Positions 37,802 through 47,804 are shown, counted from the first letter of the stretch. The stretch is 64,000 nt of DNA from Polytrichum commune (GCA_950295325.1 OX485805.1:21687501-21751500); one strand, 5' to 3'. Translations and numbers: made by a program. Notes: generated by a model not told the origin, from the sequence alone.

Positions 37802-39736
37802 TTATTTAGAACCTCCGTATTGGGCAAGTATAAATTGCGTTAGGCCGGTATAAATTTTGCCAATTCGGCCTTTATCGTTAAGGGCGTTTTGTAGTTGCTC
37901 TCCAATACACCGTAGGTAGGCATTTTGTAGTGAAAATGCTTCAATTCCAAATAGGTTGTGGGGGAGTTGTGTAGCAATATTAGATGTGCATTTGGGTATT
38001 CCGCATATTGTTTTATGGAGTGCGATGATCTTTTTGTCAAGTTTTTTTATGGCTGGCATGGAGTATGGTACTGCATAAAAGCTATATGCTATTCCAGCGC
38101 GTATGACTGTATCAGCCATGTTGATTTTTTGTTTCATAGTAGCTGGGCATGCTACGAGGGCTTGACATTGTTTGATTACTTTAGCTGTAGTGGTATTTAT
38201 TTGTGTTTTCTACTTGAGTGATGGTGCAAGATTTATTCCTAGGTATGTGTAGGGTTCGTGTTGGTTTAGGACTGGTATAGGTTGGTTTCTATAGTTTATG
38301 TTGGTGGATTGGATTAGGGCCTTGAAGGTTGTGGGGTTAAGTTTAGATTTGTTTGGGCATCCAGTTACTGCGCATTTTGGTATTCCTAGATTCATTCCTG
38401 CCCATTCGCAGAATTTGTCTAGTTTATTTAATTGTGTTTGTAGTGTCTCTAGTTTGTTGGTGATTGCTGCAAGGTCGTCTGCATATGCTGCTGATGAAAT
38501 TTTAACTCTGGACGTACCGAAAGTATATCCATTGTTTCCTTGTTGTAGCCATCTAAGTAGGGGTTCTAGAAATATAATGAATAAGTATGGGCTAAGGGTA
38601 TCGCCTTGTATTGTACCTCTTTGGATGTGGATTGGTAGGGTTTTTCCGAAGTGTTCGCCAGTAAATATGGTTGAAGATTGTGAGTATATGTTTCCAATGA
38701 GGTTCATTGAGTCATTGGGGTAACCCAAGTCTTTCATTATGGCTAAGAGTCTGGCGTGATCAATGGAGTCAAAGGCGGTTTTGAAGTCAATGTAAAGAAT
38801 GTATATATCTTGGTTTGTGAGTCTTGCGTCTTCAAGCGCTGCAATTAGTATTTGGATTTGTCTGGAGGTGCTTGTTTATGCTCTGAACCCTTCTTGGCTA
38901 TCGTGTAGTATTTGGTATCTTTCTCCGTATGCTGATAGGATAGAGGTTAGTGTACTTGTGTAAAGTTTATATATGATGTTAGCTAGTACAATAGGTCTAT
39001 GATTTGTTAGTTGTGATGGGTTACCTTTTTTATATAATAAAACTGTTAGGCTAGTTTTCCATGATGCGGGAATTTGTTTTTGTTTATAGCAGTGCTTAAA
39101 GAATAGGAAAAATAATTTGTAAAAGCGCGGAGGCATATTTTTTAGAATTGAGTTGGGAATTTTGTCTGGGCCTGGGGTTTTGTTATTATTTAGGTTTTTA
39201 AGATAGAAGTCGTAGGTTTCTTGATCAAAGTATGTGTGTAAAGGGATTTGGGGTTCTCCTCGTTTGTCAATCGTGTATCCTTCTAAGTCGTGCCATGAGT
39301 ATTGTCTGACTCCACATGTACAGTGTAGTGGATGTGTATTTTGATGGTGGCATGTGGGGACTGTTGGGTGGTTACTGATGGATTGTTGTGCGTAAATATC
39401 TGATGCAATGTCTTCAGGGTTGGTTAATATGTTGTTTTGTCTGTCAATGATGGAGTCAAGAGGTGAGGTTTCAGTGTTTTTGAAGACTTTTCGGTTTATT
39501 TTCTTGGGGCTTTTTTCATACATTTGGCGGTATTTCGATACGGCTTTTAGAATGCAGTCTCTAGTATATTTTGTGGTGATTTTTCTGGCTTCTTTATTTG
39601 CAATTTTTGCGATGGCCGCTATTTTGTTAATCCATTCATCAGGGGATGCTGCTGTAGCAGGTGGGTGCGGGATGTTGACGTATTGGTGATTTTGGATATC
39701 GTTTAGAATGGGGTGCGCTTGCCAGTGTGGGTCATG
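37802..39736 (-). pseudogene. ORF2 segment: reverse transcriptase
   Basis: One frame interrupted by stops at 38876 (TAA), 38210 (TAG) and 37802 (TAA). Motifs in order: NNKTPGPDKIPNSIL, then LTNHRPIVLANIIYKLY, SQEGFRA, YIDFKTAFDSIDHA, IQRGTIQGDTLSPYLF, the catalytic AYADDLAAI, MNLGIPKCAVTG and YTYLGINLAPS. These are RT motifs 0-7 of non-LTR retrotransposons, and the YADD active site is intact. The thumb region continues through 38137-37802. It copies element RNA at nicked target DNA. The stops make this copy inactive. Confidence 0.92.
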
Positions 39737-39745
39737 TTGTGCTAT

Positions 39746-40938
39746 CTATATGGCTTTTTTGATGAGATGATATGTGTTGAGGTGTCTTTTCCATTCTTTG
39801 GCTAGTTTGCATGGTAAAAAACCACCTTGTTGTGATGTTCTGTTTGTAAGGTTGGGTAATGGATTTGCTTTGCAGGTTTTTTCAATTGTTTCTGAGATTT
39901 TGTTTATAATATAATCCAGTGATGTACAGGCTTTTTGCCATTGATTAGATGTTAAGTGTTGGTGATTTTCTAGTAGTGTGGTAAGTGCTTTTAGTTGTGT
40001 AATGTTTTCTTCAAAGAATGTTATGTTGAATTTTTCTAGGTTTTCTGGTGGTATCGGGTTTAGGATTCTAGTTGGTGAGGTGTTTGTAGGGGGTAGAGAT
40101 ATGGCTATAAGTGTGTTGTGCGGGATGTGTAATATGACTGGATAATGGTCTGAATTTAGATTCATGCTTGTGTTTGTAGTGGAGATGAATTTACTGTTGT
40201 CTGGGGAGTGAATGTAAAAGCCATCTATTAGGCTTGTCGATGTGTAGTTATAGCCTCCTTGTCTGGAGAGACTATTGTTGGTTGGAATATATTCGAGGTT
40301 GAGGGATGTGGTGAAGTTTTTCCATTGGAAGTCTTCTTCTTGTGGGGGGGTGTTAGTGTTGTTATTTTGTCTACCCCTAAGTGCAATATCTCGGTTAAAG
40401 TCACCGCATAAAGTGTATGTATGATTAGGGTGTATAGTGATTTCGTTGGTGATTTCGTTCTTAAGGTGTGGGATGAGACATGTGTCTTCTAAGTGTGTAG
40501 GCATATACATGTGTATGATTAGCCAAGGTATTTGTGGATGATTATTTATTTTTATTATTTGTAGGTACGGTGAGATGTTTGCTGGTGTTGGAATTTTGGT
40601 GATATTTCTAGGGAATGCATATTTATTGTGGATAAGTGTGAGTAGACCGCCTCTTCCAGGGGTATAGGGCATTCTTTGTTGAATGCACCTTGTGAATGCA
40701 TGTGTGTTGTTAAAGATGAGTTTGAATTCTGGGAATAGGTTTTGTATATATTTTGTAGATTTGTTTGCAGTAAGTTTGGTTTTTTGGATATGTATGAATG
40801 TTGTGTTGTTTAGAGAGTTATTTATTAGGCTTTGTAAGTTTGGTAATGATGTGTTGAGTGATGACGCATTCCATGTTATTATGTTTGTTTCGTGTTCGGT
40901 GTGGGAGCGGCTGGGAGTGGGGGTGGGTGTGAGTATTC
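39746..40938 (-). pseudogene. ORF2 segment: APE-type endonuclease
   Basis: The frame opens after a TAA near 40938 and runs to the TAG at 39746. It starts TNIITWNASSLN, the classical APE N-terminal strand. TTFIHIQKTKL follows, where the usual catalytic Glu of Q-E-T/S is replaced by Lys. Then come RGGLLTLIHNKYAF, TLCGDFNRDIALRG (Asp/Asn), IDGFYIHSPDN and the terminal LNSDHYPVILHI (Ser-Asp-His). The endonuclease nicks target DNA to prime reverse transcription. Upstream, the preceding frame overlaps it by ~60 bp in a -1 relation. The Glu-to-Lys difference is consistent with decay of this copy. Confidence 0.85.
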
Positions 40939-41460
40939 GTTAATGTTTTCTAAATATCTGAGTGCTTCGGTTATCAATTGGTTTGGGAGGAAAGGAAATT
41001 CTTTCTTGAGGGTGATTGATGTGGGTGTGGTTACTTGGTTGTGGATGTATTCGTATATTTTTGTGTGTATTGAGTTCTGAGGAAGTATTATATTTTGATT
41101 GTTTTCTATAAATATTGTGTAGGGATGTGGTGTCAGTATGTGTCGCTCGGGGGGGTTGGTGAGATTAGCTAATCTAATGATTAATGTGTTGGTCCAGATG
41201 TTATTAAATTGGTAGGTTTGGGGTTGGGCTAGTATGTTATTGCATGTGCCTATTGAGGGGTGGATGGTAATGATTAGAGCGTATGGCATATGGGTTGGTG
41301 GTGATTGGCTTTGTGTTTGGATATATTGGTATAGATGTGGGTATGTAGTGATTGCCTGGGGGTGTAGTGGGTGTGTGTGTTTTAGTATGGAGGCGAATGT
41401 ATTTGCTATGTATTGGTATTCAGGTTGTAGTTTTATAGTATTAGGAATAAAATATGTGTT
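40879..41460 (-). pseudogene. ORF2 segment between the 2A motif and the endonuclease
   Basis: A frame open from the A10 run (41465-41474) down to the TAA at 40879-40881; an internal Met is at 41289. It links the 2A-containing frame to the endonuclease frame through two -1 frame changes. The product is Pro/Thr/Ile-rich (for example ITIHPSIGTCNNIL near the internal Met) with no recognised domain, ending PLPAAPTPNTKQT. Confidence 0.6.
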
Positions 41461-41660
41461 GGCTTTTTTTTTTGTGTAGCAGGGTGTGTGCGTAGGATAT
41501 CAGGCATTGGTCCAGGGTTGAGTTCGATGTCCCCGCATTGTAGTAGATCTAATTTGTTAATGAAGTAGTATCCGTAGAATTGAAGTGTTTTTGGTTTCCT
41601 CATATTTATTTTTAGATATTTCATAAATGCGAATTTGGTTGTAGTGAAGAGGTTGGGCAT
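41433..41660 (-). pseudogene. ORF2 segment carrying the 2A-like motif
   Basis: An open segment whose frame extends upstream past the Met at 41660 into the last (fourth) N-terminal repeat unit. It contains NKLDLLQCGDIELNPGP. The 2A consensus D-(V/I)-E-x-N-P-G-P is complete (codons at 41508-41534) and is preceded by a short hydrophobic/Gly segment, as in known 2A-like sequences of Ingi, L1Tc and CR1-like LINEs. Ribosome skipping would release the region upstream from the enzymatic ORF2 protein. Directly after it, an A10 run contains an in-frame A AAA AAG heptamer, beyond which the frame changes. Confidence 0.8.
41508..41567 (-). other. 2A-like ribosome-skipping peptide
   Basis: The sense strand encodes LLQCGDIELNPGP; all invariant positions of D-I-E-x-N-P-G-P are present. 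The predicted break is between the final Gly (the codon ending at 41511) and Pro (41508-41510). Activity is inferred from the motif only. Confidence 0.8.
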
Positions 41661-41739
41661 AGCGGGTATGATTTTTTCTACTAGTGTGGGTGAGAAGTGT
41701 GACGTAGTATTATTTGTAGGTATTGAGTTTGTTACTGAG

Positions 41740-44700
41740 TTAGGTTTCCATTTGTTTATAAGGTGGTATGTGACGTTGTTTGTATGGCGAGGCCGTTTTG
41801 TTTATTGGGTAGGAATTATATTTTGTGTAAGGGTAGTTGTGTTTTTGGTGGGGTTTGTATTTAGGGTGTATGTGGTGTTTTGAGTGGGGGTGGGGTGTGG
41901 GGTTTGGATGCAAGTTGTTTGTAAGATGAGGCTTGTGAGATTTTGAGTTAGATTGGGTTTCTTGTTTTGGATGAGAACTATACATTGGTTGGTATTTGTG
42001 TTTTGAATATATTTTGGTTTTTGGATGAAGTTTGTGTTTTAGATGGACTCTATAATTTGGATGGAGCTTTTCCCGTGGATGGAGATTGTGCTTTGGGTGA
42101 GGATTATATCTTGGATGAGACTTGTATGGGTGGGGCCGGGGTATTTCTTGTTTTGGGTGGGTATCGTGTTGTAGGGTGGGTGTTATGTTTCCTAAGTGGT
42201 TGGGTAAAGGGCGTGTTTTGTTTGTATTTAGGTTTTTCATGCATACGGTTTTAGTTGTGGTAATCGGGTTGGGTAGGGTGTGTGTAATGTTGCTTGGTTG
42301 TTTAGGTGTGAGGGGGGGGGGGGTTAAGTTTTGGTTGTGTTTTTTGTTTTGGATGTAGACTATGTTTTGGGTGTGGTTTAGATTTAGGATGAAGTCCATT
42401 TCTTGGTGAGTACTTATATTGTGATAGAAGCCGGTGTATTTTGAATTTTGGATGAGAGGTAAAATTTGGATGTGTAGTGTATTTTGTTCGGGGATTATAT
42501 TTTGGGTAGTTGTTAGTTAGTTTTGTTGTAGAAGAAATGTGGTGTAGGGCGGGTATTATGTTTTCTTGTTGTTTGGGTAGGGAGTGTGAGTTCGCGTAGT
42601 ATTTGGGTGTTTGATTTGTCATTACGGTAGGTTTCCAGTTAGTGAGGTGGTATTTGCGGTTAGTTTTGTGGCGAGGCCGGTAGGCCGAGGCCATTTTGTT
42701 TGTTGGGTATTGTTTGTATTTTAAGTGGGGGTTGGGTTGTGAGTGGGGGTAAGGTATGGGTTTTGGGTGGAGTTTGTGATTAGGATGTAATTTATTTTGT
42801 TGGTATATCATTAGATTAGGATAGGTTCCTTGTTCATGGTGTGGGTTATGTTTTGAATGAGATATATGTTTTGAGTAATTTATGTACTTTGGATGAAATT
42901 TGTGCCTTGGATGAAAGTAGTTCGTTGGATTTGGTATATGTTTTGGGTACTTTCCGTATTTCGGGGTGTGTGTAATGTTACTTGATTGTTTAGATGTGAG
43001 GGGGGGATTTAGTTTTGGGTGTGGTTTTTGTTTTGGATGTAGACTATGCGGTTTGGATATAGGATGAAGTTCGTTTCTTGGGAAATACCTATATTGTGAG
43101 TGAAGCCAGTGTATTTTGTGTTTTGGATGAGAGGTATAATTTGGATGTGTGGTGTATTAATTTTGTTCGGGGAGTATGTTTTGGGTGGTTGTTGTTGTGT
43201 GGGTGGTTAGTGTAGTTTGGGTTATTTATATTTGATGTACTTGAGGTAGAGGGGTAGTATCTGTATAGGTTAATTGTTTTGGGTTTTTGATATTTAATGA
43301 GTGCTAGTTTTGTTGTAGAAGAAATGTGATGTAGGGCGGGTATTGTGTTTTCTTGTTGTTTGGTTAAGGGGTGTGAGTTCGCATAGTATAAATTAGGTAT
43401 TTGATTTGTTATTGGGGTAGGTTCCCAATTAGTGAGGTGGTATTTTCGGTTAGTTTTGTGGCGCGGCCGGTAGGCCGAGGTCATATTGTTTGTTGAGTAT
43501 TGTTTGTACTTTGAGTGGGGGTTGGGTTGTGAGTGGGGGTAATTAAGTTATGGGTTTTGGGTGGGGTTTGTGTTTAGGATGTAATCTATTTTGTTGGTAT
43601 GTCTTTAGGTCAGGATAGGTTCTTTGTTTATGGTGTGGATTATGTTTTGGATGAGATATGCGTTTTGGATGAAGTCCGTGTCTTGGATGAATGTAGTTTG
43701 TTGGATGTCGTAAGTGTTTTGGGAACTTTTCGTATTTTCGGATGTGTGTAATGTTACTTGAATGTTTAGGTGTGAGGGGGGGATTTAGTTTTGGGTGTGG
43801 TTTTTGTTTTGGTTGTAGACTATGTTTTAGATGCGGTTTGGATTTAGGATGAGGTCCATTTCTTGGGAAGTACCTATATTGAGAGAGAAGCCGGTGTATT
43901 TTGTGTTTTGGATGGGAAGTATAATTTGGTTGTGTAGTGTGTTTTGTTCGGAGAGTGTGTTTTGGGTGACTGTTGTTGTGTGGGTGGTTAGTGTAATTTG
44001 GTTTATTTGTAAGTTTTTTATTTATACTTGATGTACTTGAGGTAATGGGGTAGTATCTATATAGGTTTTTTGTTTTTTGTTTTGTCATTTTTGATTTATG
44101 ATTTTGAATGCGTGCCCGTTTTGTTGTAGGAAGAATGTGGTGTAGGGCGGGTATTATGCTTTCTTGTTGTTTGGGTAAGGGGTGTGAGGTTACATAGTAT
44201 TTAGGTATTTGATTTGTTATTGGGGTAGGTTTCCAAATAATGAGGTGGTATTTGTGGTTAGTTTTGTGGCGAGGCCGGCAGGCCGAGACCATTTTGTTTT
44301 TTGGGTATTGTTTGTACTTTGAGTGGGGGTTGGGTTTTGAGTGGAGATAAAGTTTAGGTTTTGGGTGTGCGTTGTGTTTAGGATGCAATTTATTTTGTTG
44401 GTTTGTCTTTAGGTTAGGATGGGTTCCTTGCTCATTTAGCGGGTTATGTTTTGGATGAGATATGTGTTTTGGGTAAAGCATGTGTTTCGGATGAAGTCCA
44501 TGTATTGGATGGAAGTAGTTGGTTGGATGAAGTATGTGTTTTGTGTACTTACCGTACTTCGTATGGAGGTTGTTTGTTGTATGAAGATTGTGCCTAAGAT
44601 GATAATTATATTTTGGGTGGAATTGGGGTATTTTACCACTTGGATGTATATTGTATGTTATACGGGTTTTGTATTTTGTATGAGATCCGTTATACGATTT

Positions 44701-44943
44701 GTATTTGTATTTTGGTATGTGTATTGGGTGAGTGGTTTGTTGGGGTATACCGTATTGGAGTAGATGTGAGATATGTTTGTATTCCTCATACGTTATTTGA
44801 CATCGTATGGTACTTTGTATGATATTAAGGTATAGTATGTTTATACTAGTATGTATTTGTTTTCTACTATATCTATATACTTCTATGTATCTGGGGTAGT
44901 ATTGTAGTAAATACTTTTGTTTTTCTTGGCGGTTTGTGGTCAC
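41740..44943 (-). repeat. ORF2 N-terminal region amplified as ~0.8-kb tandem units with HPKH hexapeptides
   Basis: Four diverged units are anchored by a GCG(A/C)GGCCG motif at 44269, 43461, 42671 and 41787 (spacings 808, 790 and 884 bp). Each unit encodes RPRHKTNRKYHL-type sequence, then NW(K/E)PT, TNQIP, PALHHI(S/L), LYRYYP, followed by 18-bp repeats giving HPKH-type hexapeptides. Unit 4 (RPRHTNNVTYHLINKWKP..IIPAM) leads into the 2A motif. The first unit belongs to a 466-codon ORF starting at 44943 (MTTNRQEKQKYLL), the likely ORF2 start. Units 2-4 lie in different frames, so this is decayed. Confidence 0.85.
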
Positions 44944-45062
44944 TCCACATTTGGTTGGTCTTTAAGCACGAGGTTTGGGTTTACCAATCCCGTAATTTGT
45001 TGCATTCCGGTAAGTGCTAAGGTTAAAGTACCTTGGATGTCTAGCATTTGCTTTTTTAATTT

Positions 45063-46721
45063 TTAATTTATTTCATCTGCATATATGTGTGCTTCTCTCA
45101 CTATATCATCTTTTAACTCCTTCATGTCTTTGTGGAGCTCAAGTTTGAGTTTTTTGTTACCTTCCTCTATTGCTTCTTTCATGACGGTAAGAACGTCCCC
45201 TTTTGTAGCACTTTCCTCCCCTTGAGTTTGGTTTTGAATGGCTTCAATAGTGTTTACCAAACACGTATTGGTATCTTCAAATCCAAATTTGATTAGTAAT
45301 TCCTCGGAGGGTTTGTCAATTCCTTCAATACTCCGGCGGTGTGGGGTAATTTCCACATGGTAAATTCCGATTTTTACCTCTTTCCCTACAAATTTCCTAT
45401 ACACATAGGGGTTAAGGTATTCTACATTAGCACTACCGTTATGCCTCAAACCATCTTGCTTGTGAAACCAAATAGATACCACATTCTTGGTTCCTAATAC
45501 TTTGCAAATCTCAAGGGAGGTATCCTCAATACTCATCAAAATGGGGAGGTTATAGAATGTTAGAATAAGAGCCTCCTTTCTTGCCTTTTGCTCCAAGGTA
45601 AGAGAGGGACCTTTAGTCACTTGGCCCTCAAGAATTTGATGGAGTGTGGATATTTGAAGAGTTTGGATTTTCTTGGCTTGAAGGGGGGTGGGAGCAATAA
45701 TGTAGGCATGGTTGTTAGTATTACTTTTTTGTACCTCAACAATCTCAAAGTTGTGGCCTCTCCTAAAGCTATTTTCTAGGATATCAAGAAAAAGAGTATG
45801 AGATGATACACCAATCAATGAGTCATTTGAAATTTTGATAGAGAGATTGTTGCTCCTAGCAATAGAGTGATATGATTTGCATACCTTGCCAAGGCTACCA
45901 ACGCTTGAGTGTGGCTCAAGGTGGAGGATGAAGGGTCTAAGACCCGTGAGTAGGGCAACTCCATCACTTTGGGGGTTAAGAAGGTGGAGTTTGACTATCC
46001 CAGCCCAAACCCCTTTAACTCCACCTCTCTTGACACTCATACATAGGACTGAAATGGGTTCAATGAGGTTAGTACCAAGAGGGATATGCATGTCATTGAG
46101 CCTTTCTTTAACAAGCTCTTTTACATGGTTGTGAAAGAGGGGGTTGTTAGGAAGTTGGAAATGAATGGCAATCTGAAAATCTAAAGACATGCAAGAGGTA
46201 GGGGCAATTTCTATCTCGGATGGGATTTGAGTAAGGTTAAGATGTTGACCTGGAAGCCCATCACTTCTCTTGCTAGGATACAAGATTTGTGGCACTCTTG
46301 GGTAGGATATACTTACATTTTCTAGCTCTTCAACTTCTTTGTGAGGGATTCCCCTTGTGACCCTATCATCAGTGGTCTCATCAGAAAAAAACTCATCAAG
46401 CCCCTGGTCCTTGGCAATACTTTCCATAACTTCAAACCCAAGCCAGAGTTTAAGTTGTTGGTCTGGGGTAGGTTGCGAGGTTAGGCCTTTGTTTTGTGGT
46501 GACAGTCTTTGCGAGGGGGTCTCTGTGCGGTCACGGGTCCTTTTTCCGGCCGAAGTCCCCGTTCCCAGCTTAGCTTTTTTGGCGAGTAGCCGTTTGAGGT
46601 TTTGCGCAGGCGAGTCGACCTCCATGGCTTCATTCTCTGCACCAAACACTTTAGAGAGAGCCATTGGTATGAGTCCTCCTGCCGCTGCACTCCCCCCGTT
46701 TCGGTGTGCTGACTTCGCCAT
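45063..46721 (-). CDS. Retrotransposon ORF1 protein, 552 aa, intact
   Basis: An uninterrupted ORF upstream of ORF2 on the same strand; its stop is ~120 bp before the ORF2 start. The N-terminus is basic with an NLS-like LLAKKAKLGTGTSAGKRTRDR region. Two alpha/beta segments could be RRM-like: about residues 175-290 (LDFQIAIHFQLP to PFILHLEPH) and about 385-465 (ALILTFYNLPILMS to IGIYHVEITPHRRSI). The C-terminus (VMKEAIEEGNKKLKLELHKDMK) is a predicted coiled coil. LINE ORF1 proteins bind element RNA as nucleic-acid chaperones, and this one probably does too. No CCHC knuckle is seen. Its base composition is far less skewed than that of ORF2. Confidence 0.75.
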   Translation of the reverse strand: MAKSAHRNGGSAAAGGLIPMALSKVFGAENEAMEVDSPAQNLKRLLAKKAKLGTGTSAGKRTRDRTETPSQRLSPQNKGLTSQPTPDQQLKLWLGFEVMESIAKDQGLDEFFSDETTDDRVTRGIPHKEVEELENVSISYPRVPQILYPSKRSDGLPGQHLNLTQIPSEIEIAPTSCMSLDFQIAIHFQLPNNPLFHNHVKELVKERLNDMHIPLGTNLIEPISVLCMSVKRGGVKGVWAGIVKLHLLNPQSDGVALLTGLRPFILHLEPHSSVGSLGKVCKSYHSIARSNNLSIKISNDSLIGVSSHTLFLDILENSFRRGHNFEIVEVQKSNTNNHAYIIAPTPLQAKKIQTLQISTLHQILEGQVTKGPSLTLEQKARKEALILTFYNLPILMSIEDTSLEICKVLGTKNVVSIWFHKQDGLRHNGSANVEYLNPYVYRKFVGKEVKIGIYHVEITPHRRSIEGIDKPSEELLIKFGFEDTNTCLVNTIEAIQNQTQGEESATKGDVLTVMKEAIEEGNKKLKLELHKDMKELKDDIVREAHIYADEIN

Positions 46722-47111
46722 TTTCGGTGCCCTTTGGTGTGTGATTGCCTTGGGTTTTCTGTTTCGGTGTAGGGGATTACAGGTTGTGTAGGGGTCTGAT
46801 AATTCTTCGCAGCTACGGTGCCGACTTACCTGCGCTCTGGAGCTTCGATGCAGATCTTCGAGTTGCGGATCTAGCTTCCCTACTCGGCTGCGGTGTAGAT
46901 CTGGTCGCCTTCTATAGTTTCGGTGTAGATCTTATCGCCTTCTATAGCTTCGGTGTAGATCTGGTTGCCTTCTATAGTTTCGTAAATGTGTTGATTCGAC
47001 TTCACCATCTGTGCGGTGCAACATGTATGTATCTGCATTAGCTTGAGGGAGCAATGTGAGTATAAATCAAATGAGTAAGGGGAGGGGAAGGAGCCTATGG
47101 CCCCTTCTGAG
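46722..47111 (-). promoter_or_regulatory. Retrotransposon 5' UTR, probable internal promoter
   Basis: A 390-bp non-coding leader between the 5' boundary at 47111 and the ORF1 start. It contains three consecutive 30-bp repeats (46891-46980). LINE promoters are internal to the 5' UTR, and repeats there often bind transcription factors. Promoter function is inferred from position. Confidence 0.45.
46891..46980 (-). repeat. Three exact-length 30-bp tandem repeats in the 5' UTR
   Basis: Units 46891-46920, 46921-46950 and 46951-46980. Each begins CGGTGTAGATCT and ends GCCTTCTATAG(T/C)TT, differing at only a few positions. No spacer separates them. Confidence 0.97.
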
Positions 47112-47120
47112 TGGTATTCT
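47112..47120. repeat. Target-site duplication, right copy
   Basis: TGGTATTCT, identical to 34273-34281, immediately beyond the 5' end of the retrotransposon. Confidence 0.65.
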
Positions 47121-47509
47121 GCCTATTTGTCTAGTTGTAAGTTTCCTGGATTGGTGTTGTAGGCAAGAGTCTCAAGGTGCTTGTGTCCTTGGAACTACAC
47201 TTCCTCCCTGATGTGGTACTACAATTTCAGATCTAGCAATCCATAAGCAGCATAATGCAACAATCAAACTCAATGTATCCAACAAGGCCCCAGCTCATCA
47301 GATTACCTAACTTTGAGATCTAACTGAGCCTTCACACATACTACAGTTCCCAGATCTGATCTTGAGCATTCACATGCACCCCTTCCAACACTACTGAGCA
47401 CCTCTACAAGCACCCTGACCATCTGCTTTTTGTATGTGTGCGGGGTGGTTGCAAGTCCAGCACCTTGCAGCACACACATTCAGTCTGCAGTGGCTAACTC
47501 TGCCTTCCC

Positions 47510-47661
47510 TCACCGCTCCAGGAAATACGGAGCTCTCAGCAGCTTCTCATGTCGTTTCAATATCCGAGCAGATGCAAAGTTAACCTTGTCACCTTTAATC
47601 TCCATGTCATTTCCCTTGCATCGGGAAACATTCTTAACAACAACCTTTGTCATGTACCACT
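47510..47661 (-). CDS. Possible terminal exon fragment, unrecognised
   Basis: About 50 codons open on the minus strand, ending in TGA at 47510-47512. They read EWYMTKVVVKNVSRCKG, then KVNFASARILKRHEKLLRAP, then YFLER. The sequence looks protein-like, basic and non-repetitive, but I recognise no family and find no partner exon nearby. It could be a pseudogene piece truncated by the retrotransposon insertion, or chance. Confidence 0.2.
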
Positions 47662-47804
47662 CAAATATATAAGGTGTGCAATAGATAGAGTGATCACATA
47701 ATGTCTGATTCTCTCAAGTTAAACATCCACACCATTTCCTTTATGTCGTCCTTCAAAGCGAGTGACAATTTTTTTGCCCAACAACACATAAGGGTTATGA
47801 ACTA

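Larger units (their letters stand above)
34282..47111 (-). mobile_element. 12.8-kb full-length non-LTR retrotransposon (APE/RT/RNase H type)
   Basis: Read on the minus strand, the order is: 5' UTR with 30-bp repeats; ORF1 (46721-45063); ORF2 (from 44943) with a tandemly amplified N-terminal region, a 2A-like motif, APE endonuclease, reverse transcriptase, a chromodomain-like and linker region, RNase H and a zinc finger; then a 3' UTR with a terminal stem-loop and a (TTG/TTA)n tail at 34283-34309. A 9-bp duplication (TGGTATTCT) flanks the element. The domain order and the RNase H recall I/Ingi-group elements, while 2A motifs are known from Ingi/L1Tc and CR1/L2/Rex1-like elements. Clade assignment needs an RT tree. 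ORF1 is open; ORF2 has seven in-frame stops and three frame changes, so this copy is dead for ORF2 functions. At 12.8 kb it is far larger than usual plant LINEs (roughly 6-8 kb). Confidence 0.88.

Noticed and set aside
36563..39748. Stop codons in ORF2 as evidence of a reassigned genetic code (TAA/TAG as Gln)
   Set aside because: A TGA is also present, the host genes use TAA and TAG as ordinary stops, and ORF2 also has frame changes. Decay by C-to-T is simpler.
41234..44763. Several plus-strand ORFs across the LINE ORF2 (Val/Gly/Phe/Trp-rich)
   Set aside because: They are antisense shadows of the A/C-rich ORF2 strand; composition explains the lack of stops.
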